Assembly (NCBI GenBank): GCA_028690255.1
Contig: JAQVBP010000105.1
Location: 1-10,466, forward strand
Reading direction: 5' to 3'
DNA length: 10,466 nucleotides
DNA from: Methanosarcinaceae archaeon
GTDB lineage: Archaea > Halobacteriota > Methanosarcinia > Methanosarcinales > Methanosarcinaceae
Shown here: positions 1 to 5,376 of the stretch, in pieces
Position numbering within the stretch: position 1 is the stretch's first letter
How the letters are laid out: every line of letters starts with the position of its first letter
Program-made: the position numbers and the translations under genes
Notes under the pieces: generated by a model
Database searches by the model: none
Seen by the model: only the letters and a program-made list of their open reading frames with translations
Told to the model about the DNA's origin: nothing

Positions 1-66
1 TTTGCTTCTACTATCGGAAATGTTAGTAAAGAAGCTGTCGAATATTACATACGGAATCAGGGTTGA
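1..66 (+). CDS. tnpB: TnpB-type (IS200/IS605 OrfB) protein, C-terminal end only
   Basis: An open frame enters from the left edge and ends at TGA (64-66), giving 21 residues that finish in VEYYIRNQG. This resembles the C-terminal tail of archaeal TnpB/OrfB proteins of the IS200/IS605 superfamily. These are RNA-guided nucleases whose guide RNA is made from the 3' end of the gene and the element's right end. The assignment rests mainly on context: the stop is followed 15 bases later by a strong GC-rich hairpin with a T run, the usual right-end structure of these elements. The RuvC and zinc-finger parts lie outside the window, so intactness cannot be judged. A chance open frame in a different gene is possible, because only 21 residues are visible. 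Confidence 0.62.
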   Translation, partial: FASTIGNVSKEAVEYYIRNQG

Positions 67-110
67 AGTTGACGCTTATATCCCCTGAGCTAAAGACTCA
101 GGGGTTTTAC
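1..110 (+). mobile_element. Right end of an IS200/IS605-family element with terminal hairpin
   Basis: Directly after the tnpB-like stop there is a perfect 8-bp inverted repeat, CCCCTGAG (82-89) and CTCAGGGG (97-104), with a 7-base loop, followed by TTTT. Subterminal imperfect or perfect hairpins near the end are the hallmark of IS200/IS605 elements, which transpose as single strands and have no terminal inverted repeats or target duplication. In TnpB-carrying elements the same segment forms the 3' scaffold of the guide (omega) RNA. The exact right boundary cannot be read from one copy; I set it just past the hairpin. The hairpin plus T run could also end tnpB transcription. Confidence 0.6.
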
Positions 111-185
111 GCTTCTTCATATAAAAACACAGGTTTATTCCATAACAAGCTTATTTAAATTTTTTGGTAAGATGACCCCCGGAAG

Positions 186-193
186 AAAAAAAA
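186..193 (-). terminator. Oligo-T terminator of the DUF116 pair
   Basis: Read on the minus strand, eight consecutive T residues lie about 52 bases after the stop codon of the second DUF116 gene (245). Archaeal RNA polymerase terminates at oligo-T tracts without needing a hairpin. I see no convincing stem directly before it. The remaining sequence from 111 to 244 shows no gene. Confidence 0.4.
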
Positions 194-244
194 GAATCTG
201 AGCCCGGAAAAATTTTAAACCTGAAATTCCCGGACAGAATAATC

Positions 245-880
245 TCAGAAAGAATCTTTGAATTTAAAGGCCTCAAAAGTGGAGATCACTTTGTTGTAAT
301 CGACTTCTGTTCCGTAGCAGCCATCCCGCTCCATGGGAATCCCGTAGGTCACAACATTTTTACCGTTAAGGCCCCGCATAACTTTGTTTAACTCGTAGTC
401 GCAGGCAACCAGCAATACCCCGTCTATGGACCGGTCCGCCGAAAGCACGTGCCGCACGAAAGAAGAACCGGTAATAATATAGAGCCGATACCCGTAACTT
501 TCGGCATCTTTTTTCATGCGGGTAAACACACATTTCCCGCAGGCTTTGCACTGAATTCCTTCCTTTGTGGAATAGGCCGGGCAGTCAAGAGCACGCATGC
601 AGTGAGGAGCAAGGATTATGCGGTTTTTTGTTTTTGAAAAATCGGATTTGTGAGCTATGTTTTTCATAGAGGACATCCACTTGTCCAGAACGCGGTAATC
701 TGAAAATTGTACAAAGAAATACCTGAGGGGAAGATAAAAAAAATCAAGGACATTGGAGAAGAACCCCGCAAGCCAGACATGTCTGTTCAGGCTGATCCGG
801 CTCACCGAAAGTGCAAGTGAAGCCAGCAAAACAGAGAAAATAATCCCGGCAAAAAGGATTTTCCCGATTAAATCATACAT
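245..880 (-). CDS. DUF116 family membrane-anchored cysteine-rich protein (second of pair)
   Basis: This 211-residue protein has the layout of DUF116 (PF01976), a family common in methanogens with no firmly established function. Residues about 7-28 form a hydrophobic segment, and a second hydrophobic, aromatic stretch lies at about 35-58, so the N-terminus is probably anchored in the membrane. The cytoplasmic part has the family cysteine pattern C94-x5-C100-x10-C111-x2-C114-x2-C117, then C160 in an ACDYEL motif and C188 in a DGCYGTE motif. These seven cysteines all align with the neighbouring paralogue, which suggests metal or iron-sulfur binding (inference). The ATG at 878-880 overlaps the end of the upstream gene by 8 bases and has GGAG seven bases ahead (888-891), so the two genes are translationally coupled. 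It has fewer extra cysteines than its neighbour. Confidence 0.85.
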   Translation of the reverse strand: MYDLIGKILFAGIIFSVLLASLALSVSRISLNRHVWLAGFFSNVLDFFYLPLRYFFVQFSDYRVLDKWMSSMKNIAHKSDFSKTKNRIILAPHCMRALDCPAYSTKEGIQCKACGKCVFTRMKKDAESYGYRLYIITGSSFVRHVLSADRSIDGVLLVACDYELNKVMRGLNGKNVVTYGIPMERDGCYGTEVDYNKVISTFEAFKFKDSF

Positions 881-1508
881 CGCATAACTCCATTTTTTTA
901 ATTATTTCATCAACATTTGCTTCCGTGTTAAAACAGCCGTCTTTGAGCAAACAGACTCCCTGGACCGGCATAAAGGAAACGGCCTGCATGGATTCCGCAA
1001 GTTCATTATAGCAGGCAACCCCAAGGCAGGCTTTCGGATGGTGAGTCTGCAGGATTTTTTTTACAAAACTCCCTCCGGGAATTACAAAAACTCTGAAATT
1101 ATATTTTACCCCTTCCTCACAAATTTTTGAAATGTCACAGAGCCCGCAGTGTTTGCATTCATACCCGACCACAGGATCGCAGCGGGCTTTGCAGGAAGGG
1201 TGACGCATACACTGGGGAAGAAACACAACCCTCCCCTCTTTAACATGCCTGAATTTTTCGAGGTTCACAGCATTTCGAATCTCGATCAGGATCTCGTCAA
1301 CAATGGTGTCCCTTATACAAAAAATCCTGCAGATCCATTTTGCGGGGGAATAAAAGAAATAGAGCGTAAAGAGCACGAAACTGGGGAAAATAATCTTCCT
1401 TTTTTTGAAAGAATAAGCCCCGATTAGCAGGGCCAGGGAAGTTCCGATAAAGGCAAGAAGAGCCAGATATACGAATACTTTCCCTAAAAAATCATAAGGA
1501 ATTTGCAT
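873..1508 (-). CDS. DUF116 family membrane-anchored cysteine-rich protein (first of pair)
   Basis: This 211-residue DUF116 (PF01976) protein is a paralogue of the gene just downstream. Two hydrophobic segments (about 10-31 and 40-60) precede a soluble domain with C100-x5-C106-x11-C118-x2-C121-x2-C124, ACYNEL (C166) and DGCFNTE (C192). It has additional cysteines (C110, C130, C161, C186) that its neighbour lacks. Function is unknown; conserved cysteine clusters suggest an iron-sulfur or metal site. I chose ATG 1506-1508. The frame can be opened two codons earlier with TTG (1514), but neither start has a Shine-Dalgarno sequence: the purine-rich run upstream lies on the opposite strand. A TTTAAATA box about 27 bases before the ATG places the transcript start at or next to it, so the mRNA is probably leaderless. 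It overlaps the second DUF116 gene by 8 bases. Confidence 0.83.
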   Translation of the reverse strand: MQIPYDFLGKVFVYLALLAFIGTSLALLIGAYSFKKRKIIFPSFVLFTLYFFYSPAKWICRIFCIRDTIVDEILIEIRNAVNLEKFRHVKEGRVVFLPQCMRHPSCKARCDPVVGYECKHCGLCDISKICEEGVKYNFRVFVIPGGSFVKKILQTHHPKACLGVACYNELAESMQAVSFMPVQGVCLLKDGCFNTEANVDEIIKKMELCDV

Positions 1509-1530
1509 ACTCAAGAGGAGGAAAGGGCAA

Positions 1531-1538
1531 TATTTAAA
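1531..1538 (-). promoter_or_regulatory. TATA box of the DUF116 operon, leaderless promoter
   Basis: On the minus strand this reads TTTAAATA and is centred about 27 bases from the ATG at 1508. Archaeal transcription starts about 25-27 bases after the TATA centre, so the start falls on or beside the ATG. A second A/T-rich match lies at about 1543-1551. This gives the DUF116 pair its own promoter, separate from hdrED. Confidence 0.5.
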
Positions 1539-1596
1539 GTTTACTATAAAATAAGAATGAAATAAAAAACCTGAAATTCCTGAAATCTCAAAAATA

Positions 1597-1627
1597 AAAA
1601 AAATGAAAAATAAACCCCGAAGGGTTT
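1597..1627 (-). terminator. Terminator of the hdrED operon with UUCG tetraloop
   Basis: On the minus strand AAACCC, loop TTCG, GGGTTT forms a 6-bp stem closed by C(UUCG)G, an exceptionally stable RNA tetraloop. The stem overlaps the hdrD stop codon (1626-1628), so the ribosome and the hairpin compete for the same bases. Long T-rich runs follow towards lower coordinates. It separates hdrED from the DUF116 genes, which have their own promoter. Confidence 0.7.
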
Positions 1628-2882
1628 AATCTCCTATGACCTCAAGGCCCAGGGCTTCTGCGACAAGGACAATAATGTCCTCGACTTCCAGCTTTTCTGC
1701 ACCCGGGGTGTTCTTCTCAGTAAGTGCGTCACGCCCGTCAGAGAGGTTCCTCTTACAGAAGGGGCAGGCGCTTGAGAGGATGTCAGGGTTGGTCTTGAGA
1801 GCGTCTTCCACGCGGGTTGAGGCAACTCCGACAGCCAGTTCGGGCATACCTGCTTTCACCCCACCGCCTGCTCCACAGCAGCGCTGGAATTCTTTGACCC
1901 TGTCCATTTCCACGAACCTGACACCAGGAATGTTCTCGAGCACAATTCTGGGGGGCTCGAAAACCCCTACGTGACGGCCCAGGTGGCAGGGGTCGTGATA
2001 GGTGATGGTCTTGTCAATGGACTTTACCCATTTGAGCTGGCCTTTTTTGATAAGGTCTGCCAGGAACTCGGTGATGTGGAGAACCTCGAAAGGCAGTTCT
2101 TCCCCTAGTACCCTTGGCCAGTCAACCTTGGAGGCACGGAAACAACCTGCACAGGCGTAGAGGACCTTTGTTGCCCCTTTGGCCTTGATGGCGTCCACAT
2201 TGTGCCTGGCAAGGTTCTTTGCCACATCGTCAACGTGGATCTGACCTGTTCTTATCATGGCTGAACCACAGCACCACTCCTCTGAGCCGAGCATGGTAAA
2301 CTCGATGCCGAGCTTGTTCAGCACACGGGCGGTTGCAACAGCCAGTTTGGTCTGTCTGAGTTCAGCAGTACAGCCTCCGAAGTAGAGGATGTTGGCTTTC
2401 TCTGCAATCTTGACATCGTCGGGGATCCATTTAAGCCGGTCTTCAGGAGCTGCCATATAGGGGTTGTTGTACTTGCCAACAAGTTTCGGGAACATGCTCT
2501 GTTTCCCGAAAGGTCCGATGCCCTTCTTGACGAGGTTTGTCCTCAGGGACTCCCAGATTTCCACGGTGTTGATCCCGGATTCACAAACGGTTGCACAGAT
2601 CCCGCAGGTGGTACAACCGTGTACGTCGTCCTTGAATTCTTCTAATTCTGAGGCAGGGATTTCCTCGGGCCCGAAGAGTTTTGCCTTAAGCCCGTAGGAC
2701 TTGTTCATGAACTGTCTCCAGCGCAGGATTTTGTCTCTGGGAGCAAGGCCCGGTTTCTCGCCGGAGGCTGCATAGGTCGGACACCACTTTACACATTCTC
2801 CGCAGCGGGTACAGGAGTCAAGCTCCATGAGCTGGACTGCGGTAAGGTTTTTGGTGTCGATTGAAGGTTTGTTTTTAGCCAT
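1626..2882 (-). CDS. hdrD: Heterodisulfide reductase subunit D (catalytic iron-sulfur subunit)
   Basis: HdrD is the catalytic subunit of the membrane-bound HdrDE complex. It reduces the CoM-S-S-CoB heterodisulfide to the two thiols with electrons passed from methanophenazine through HdrE, at the inner face of the membrane. The 418-residue protein has two [4Fe-4S] ferredoxin motifs: C24-x2-C27-x2-C30-x3-C34 and C90-x2-C93-x2-C96-x3-C100. Two CCG domains follow: C171, C204-C205, C244-x2-C247, then C299, C335-C336, C373-x2-C376. The CCG domains hold the noncubane clusters of the active site. All expected cysteines are present, and no membrane segment is seen. The start MAKNKPSID (ATG 2880-2882) has GGAGGAG a few bases ahead. 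An open frame extends 15 codons further up but runs into hdrE, so I reject that extension. Only one base separates it from the hdrE stop, so the two are co-translated. Confidence 0.97.
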   Translation of the reverse strand: MAKNKPSIDTKNLTAVQLMELDSCTRCGECVKWCPTYAASGEKPGLAPRDKILRWRQFMNKSYGLKAKLFGPEEIPASELEEFKDDVHGCTTCGICATVCESGINTVEIWESLRTNLVKKGIGPFGKQSMFPKLVGKYNNPYMAAPEDRLKWIPDDVKIAEKANILYFGGCTAELRQTKLAVATARVLNKLGIEFTMLGSEEWCCGSAMIRTGQIHVDDVAKNLARHNVDAIKAKGATKVLYACAGCFRASKVDWPRVLGEELPFEVLHITEFLADLIKKGQLKWVKSIDKTITYHDPCHLGRHVGVFEPPRIVLENIPGVRFVEMDRVKEFQRCCGAGGGVKAGMPELAVGVASTRVEDALKTNPDILSSACPFCKRNLSDGRDALTEKNTPGAEKLEVEDIIVLVAEALGLEVIGD

Positions 2883-2883
2883 T

Positions 2884-3675
2884 TTATTCTCCTCCCTTGT
2901 TTGCAAGGATTGCAAGCGGGGTGGCAATTACGTGGATGTATTTACTGAAGGGAATGTAGGCGATACAGAAGAGGAGGGATATCACGGAGTGGAAAAGAGC
3001 TGCAGGGGGCGCATAGGCCATTGCGGTTTCCCCGGACATGCCAATGTTCCAAACAATGTCTCCGGTCCTGATCCCGTCAGCAACGAAACCGGAAACAGTG
3101 ACAAGGAAGAGTACTCCTATAAGGACCCAGTCATACATGATGGAAGCGTCTCTGACTTCCTTGATAAAGAGTCTCCTGGCAAGGGCAATGAGCACCCCTA
3201 CGAGAAGGACGTACCCGAAAATATCGTTAGGGAGCTGCAAAACTTCCCTGAACTGCTCGGCAGTGAAAGGCAATTCGATAAACTTTTCGGCCATTTCAAC
3301 GGAGAACATCATCCCGGACATGGCGAAAAGGGTCATCCAGCCAACAATAATCGTAAAGTGCATGAACCAGCGGCCCGGACTTCTCTTGAGGATTCTTCTC
3401 TGGAAAAGGATATCAAGGACAAGGACTTCAAGGATGGGTTTTCCATGCCCGTGGTGGGATACTTCCGTTACCTGTTTCCACCAGGTCTTTAAGAAACGAA
3501 TTGCGCTTCCCTTGCTGCCGGCTTCGGGTTCAAGAGCATAGCCTGTTACTCCGGTACCCCATTTCTGTAAATTTATGATCATACCGATTACAAAAATCAC
3601 CATGGCAATCATGCTGATTACCATCATTTCTAAGAACTCAATAGGAACACCTGAGAGTCCAGAAAAATATGCCAT
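2884..3675 (-). CDS. hdrE: Heterodisulfide reductase subunit E (membrane cytochrome b)
   Basis: HdrE is the b-type cytochrome that anchors HdrD and takes electrons from reduced methanophenazine; turnover moves protons across the membrane. The 263-residue protein has five predicted membrane segments at about 14-36, 104-124, 153-170, 183-203 and 225-245. Candidate haem ligands include H106 in segment 2, H229 in segment 5 and H248, with a histidine-rich stretch at H74, H75 and H77. The residue assignments are inferred from position. The gene precedes hdrD by one base, the usual hdrED order of Methanosarcina. The ATG at 3673-3675 is the only reasonable start, because an in-frame TAA lies 12 bases upstream. 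Its nearest GGAGG is an unusual 17 bases away. Confidence 0.95.
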   Translation of the reverse strand: MAYFSGLSGVPIEFLEMMVISMIAMVIFVIGMIINLQKWGTGVTGYALEPEAGSKGSAIRFLKTWWKQVTEVSHHGHGKPILEVLVLDILFQRRILKRSPGRWFMHFTIIVGWMTLFAMSGMMFSVEMAEKFIELPFTAEQFREVLQLPNDIFGYVLLVGVLIALARRLFIKEVRDASIMYDWVLIGVLFLVTVSGFVADGIRTGDIVWNIGMSGETAMAYAPPAALFHSVISLLFCIAYIPFSKYIHVIATPLAILANKGGE

Positions 3676-3692
3676 TTCACTAATAGATTATT

Positions 3693-3697
3693 CCTCC
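3693..3697 (-). promoter_or_regulatory. Distant Shine-Dalgarno of hdrE
   Basis: On the minus strand GGAGG is followed by 17 bases before the hdrE ATG, well over the usual 5-10. It is immediately preceded by ATGTAG, a start-stop pair. No in-frame start fits the normal spacing, since TAA lies between. Either the ribosome loads here and shifts, local folding shortens the gap, or translation starts in another way. Confidence 0.5.
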
Positions 3698-3713
3698 TAC
3701 ATATGGGTCAAAA

Positions 3714-3792
3714 ACTGAGAACTGAGACTGCACTTTAAAACTCAGAGTACTTTTACAGGATTATCGATAACAGTAATGATTGAGAGACTGCA
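3714..3792 (-). repeat. Short direct repeats in the hdrED leader
   Basis: The hdrED leader contains two perfect copies of GAGACTGCA (plus-strand reading) at 3724-3732 and 3784-3792, exactly 60 bases apart. It also has a tandem 7-mer, ACTGAGA, at 3714-3720 and 3721-3727. In a leader of about 140 nt these could be protein or small-RNA binding sites, but they are short enough to arise by chance. Confidence 0.4.
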
Positions 3793-3834
3793 AATACGAC
3801 TGTCTGTATAAGGTTTGAATAGTCTTTGTATCTA

Positions 3835-3845
3835 TTATATTTAAA
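3835..3845 (-). promoter_or_regulatory. TATA box of hdrED
   Basis: On the minus strand TTTAAATATA is the best TATA box upstream of hdrE. It predicts a transcript start near 3813 and so a leader of roughly 138 nt, long for an archaeal mRNA. From here to 4016 the sequence is A/T-rich and I see no gene in it. Confidence 0.5.
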
Positions 3846-4016
3846 CGTTATCTTTAAGAGGTGATGCTCCGGAAAGCCGCGGGCGGTCCATAAAAATCAA
3901 GAAGCATTGGGACAATTGAGCTTAAGAAAAAAAAGAAAATATAGAGGGAATTCTAAATTTTATAAAAACCAAGATATGAATTAGCTCATCCTTAAAAATA
4001 TCCTGTAAAATCCTTA

Positions 4017-4206
4017 TAGTGGACCACAAAATGTTGTATGTCCCGAGTTCCGCTTCGGGATCACAGTAAATCGAAGATTTACCGGGAGTTGCTATGAAAC
4101 CACAACACCTGGAAAATCTATTATTGTTCTTTTTAATTGCACTGCAAGTGCAACAGCACGGAGGGGTGGGGAAGGGTCCCCGTTTCGCTCGCTTTGCTCG
4201 CTCAAG
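4017..4206. repeat. Hairpin-rich intergenic block, possibly a dispersed Methanosarcina repeat or small RNA
   Basis: This gene-free block holds several perfect short inverted repeats: TCCCGA/TCGGGA (4041-4046 with 4055-4060); GTAAATC/GATTTAC with a 3-base loop (4066-4072 with 4076-4082); and TTGCACT/AGTGCAA with a 3-base loop, near 4138-4154. TGTTGT (4032-4037) can pair with ACAACA (4102-4107) and would enclose the first two hairpins in a three-way junction. The alternative pairing of 4041-4045 with CGGGA at 4083-4087 would compete. A repetitive GCTCGCTTTGCTCGC stretch follows at about 4184. The look is that of the intergenic repeats scattered through Methanosarcina genomes. I cannot confirm copy number or transcription from one window. 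Confidence 0.4.
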
Positions 4207-4216
4207 CGGACTAACA

Positions 4217-4282
4217 TGTCTAAAAATTCGAATATGGACTAAAAACCCGAAAATGGACTAAAAGCCTGAAAGTGGACTAAAA
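4217..4282. repeat. 19-bp tandem repeat, about four units
   Basis: Units begin at 4217, 4236, 4255 and 4274 with an exact 19-base period. The core is GGACTAAAA followed by a variable CCCGAAAAT-like half. Units 2 and 3 are the closest match, unit 1 is diverged (TGTCTAAAAATTCG...), and unit 4 is partial and runs into the sulfite reductase terminator. On the minus strand each unit supplies a T-run followed by AGTCC. The array lies downstream of that gene and may act as a chain of oligo-T termination sites. Confidence 0.65.
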
Positions 4283-4320
4283 AACGCCAGAGCAACCTTA
4301 AATGGTATATTTCCGGCGTT
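4279..4320 (-). terminator. Terminator of the sulfite reductase gene
   Basis: On the minus strand AACGCC (4315-4320) and GGCGTT (4283-4288) form a 6-bp stem with a 26-base loop. It is followed at once by an oligo-T run (six Ts, 4279-4284, partly within the stem). It lies about 90 bases after the stop codon at 4408. Further T-runs follow within the 19-bp repeats. Confidence 0.5.
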
Positions 4321-4407
4321 CTTTCTTCCGTGATTTCCTGAATTTCCGAGATTTGACATCTTCGTTTGAGATTGGTTAGAAAATATAGGTAGTCGGCTAT
4401 AAGGGAT

Positions 4408-5067
4408 TTAGAGCCCGATTTCTGCTTTGAACTTTTCAAGGCCTATTTCTTCAATGACCTTTCCGAGCCGTTTTTGTTTCCCGTATCCTTTGTAGAAATT
4501 AATGATTTTCTCTACCATGTCCAGAACTTCATCTTCAGAGAGGTCTTTTGCAACGGTGTCTGCTAACCTGGGACTCGGGCCTGCGCTTCCCCCCACCATC
4601 AGGTTATAGCCTTTTGCCGTGCCCATGATGCCGACGTCCTTGATTGCGGGCTCGGAACAGGAATTCGGGCAGCCGGAAACGGCCATTTTGAATTTGGAGG
4701 GTAGTTCCATGCCGTGATATCTTTCATCGAGTTTAAGCCCGAGGCCCACAGCGTCCTGTTTTCCTTTCTTGCAGAAGGTCGTGCCGGGACAGATCTTTAC
4801 GCTCCGGACACAGAGACCTATGGCGGCCCCGGGTTTCATATTGAGTTCACCCCAGATGGAATCGAGGTCTCCTTCTTTTAAGCCCACGATTGCAATCCGC
4901 TGGGCCGAGGTTAGTTTAAGGGCGGAAGCGTTGTATTTCTCGGCAAGGTCCGCAATCTTCCTGAGGGTTTTCGGGTATATGATTCCCCCCGGAATATGCG
5001 GGGCGATTGCGTATGTTTCTCCGTCTCGCTGTACGATTGCAGCTTTTTCAGGTATGTCTCCTGTCAT
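4408..5067 (-). CDS. Minimal siroheme sulfite reductase (assimilatory-type, low-spin class)
   Basis: This 219-residue soluble protein is a one-module nitrite/sulfite reductase. It has the coupled siroheme-[4Fe-4S] ligands C93-x5-C99 (CPGTTFC) and C133-x3-C137 (CPNSC), where one of the last cysteines bridges cluster and siroheme. An N-terminal half-domain carries the HIPGGIIYP segment, and KLTSAQR-like residues probably line the siroheme pocket. The predicted mass, near 23-24 kDa, matches the small low-spin sulfite reductase described from Methanosarcina barkeri. There is no extra ferredoxin or flavin domain, so electrons must come from a partner. Sulfite is the expected substrate; nitrite is possible. 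The start is ATG 5065-5067, with GGAG eight bases ahead (5076-5079). A GTG three codons earlier overlaps that ribosome site and is rejected. The gene has its own terminator and stands alone. Confidence 0.88.
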   Translation of the reverse strand: MTGDIPEKAAIVQRDGETYAIAPHIPGGIIYPKTLRKIADLAEKYNASALKLTSAQRIAIVGLKEGDLDSIWGELNMKPGAAIGLCVRSVKICPGTTFCKKGKQDAVGLGLKLDERYHGMELPSKFKMAVSGCPNSCSEPAIKDVGIMGTAKGYNLMVGGSAGPSPRLADTVAKDLSEDEVLDMVEKIINFYKGYGKQKRLGKVIEEIGLEKFKAEIGL

Positions 5068-5082
5068 GTTTCCCACTCCTTC

Positions 5083-5100
5083 TATAGTAATATTATAGTT
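5083..5100 (-). promoter_or_regulatory. A/T-rich promoter candidate ahead of the sulfite reductase gene
   Basis: The minus-strand reading is AACTATAATATTACTATA, a TATA-like stretch just ahead of the ribosome site. Taken as the TATA box it would start the RNA almost at the ATG, leaving no room for the GGAG that fits the start. A second box near 5246-5260 (minus strand TAATATTATATTG) would give a leader of about 160 nt. The sequence does not decide between them. The gap 5068-5376 also has a 6-bp hairpin with a four-base loop (TGAAGC 5152-5157, GCTTCA 5162-5167) and no gene. Confidence 0.3.
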
Positions 5101-5262
5101 AACTTCAGCAATTGATTTGCGGGCCAGCCCCGGAAAGAGATTAAAAAGGTCTGAAGCCTCCGCTTCAATCTGAAAAATAAGCTCCGATCAAGTCAGATAA
5201 GCGCCAATAACCCGGTGCCAGACCCCCATATCCAGTTATGCCCCAATCAATATAATATTATG

Positions 5263-5270
5263 TAAAAAAA
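5263..5270 (-). terminator. Oligo-T terminator downstream of the rubrerythrin-like gene
   Basis: On the minus strand a run of eight Ts lies about 107 bases after the stop codon at 5377, right after the 16-bp tandem repeat. It is the best oligo-T tract in this gap. It also lies close to the alternative TATA box of the sulfite reductase gene. Confidence 0.35.
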
Positions 5271-5272
5271 AG

Positions 5273-5304
5273 TTCGAGCCCCTGAAAATTCGAGCCCCTG
5301 AAAA
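5273..5304. repeat. Perfect 16-bp tandem duplication
   Basis: TTCGAGCCCCTGAAAA occurs twice back to back (5273-5288 and 5289-5304) with no mismatch. It lies between the rubrerythrin-like gene and the sulfite reductase gene, next to an oligo-A/T run. Identity of the copies suggests a recent duplication or a dimeric binding site. Confidence 0.8.
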
Positions 5305-5376
5305 AACGCCTTATGCCGGGAAAAAGGGGTCGGGCCATTTACCTTGACTCCCTCTCCCCGGAATGCACCCTGAAAT

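Noticed and set aside
2883..2927. 15-residue N-terminal extension of HdrD
   Set aside because: It lies within the hdrE coding end, has no ribosome site, and the GGAGGAG-preceded ATG at 2882 starts a normal HdrD.
2827..3492. 221-codon open frame on the plus strand opposite hdrE and the start of hdrD
   Set aside because: It is the antisense shadow of certain genes, has a low-complexity, charged composition and resembles no family.
4217..4282. CRISPR array
   Set aside because: The units are contiguous 19-mers without spacers and no cas gene is present.
4239..4439. 66-codon minus-strand frame between the sulfite reductase and the repeats
   Set aside because: It overlaps the sulfite reductase end out of frame and runs into terminator and repeat sequence; it lacks a ribosome site and any family signature.
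5068..5076. GTG start three codons upstream of the sulfite reductase ATG
   Set aside because: It overlaps the GGAG ribosome site that is well spaced for the ATG at 5067.
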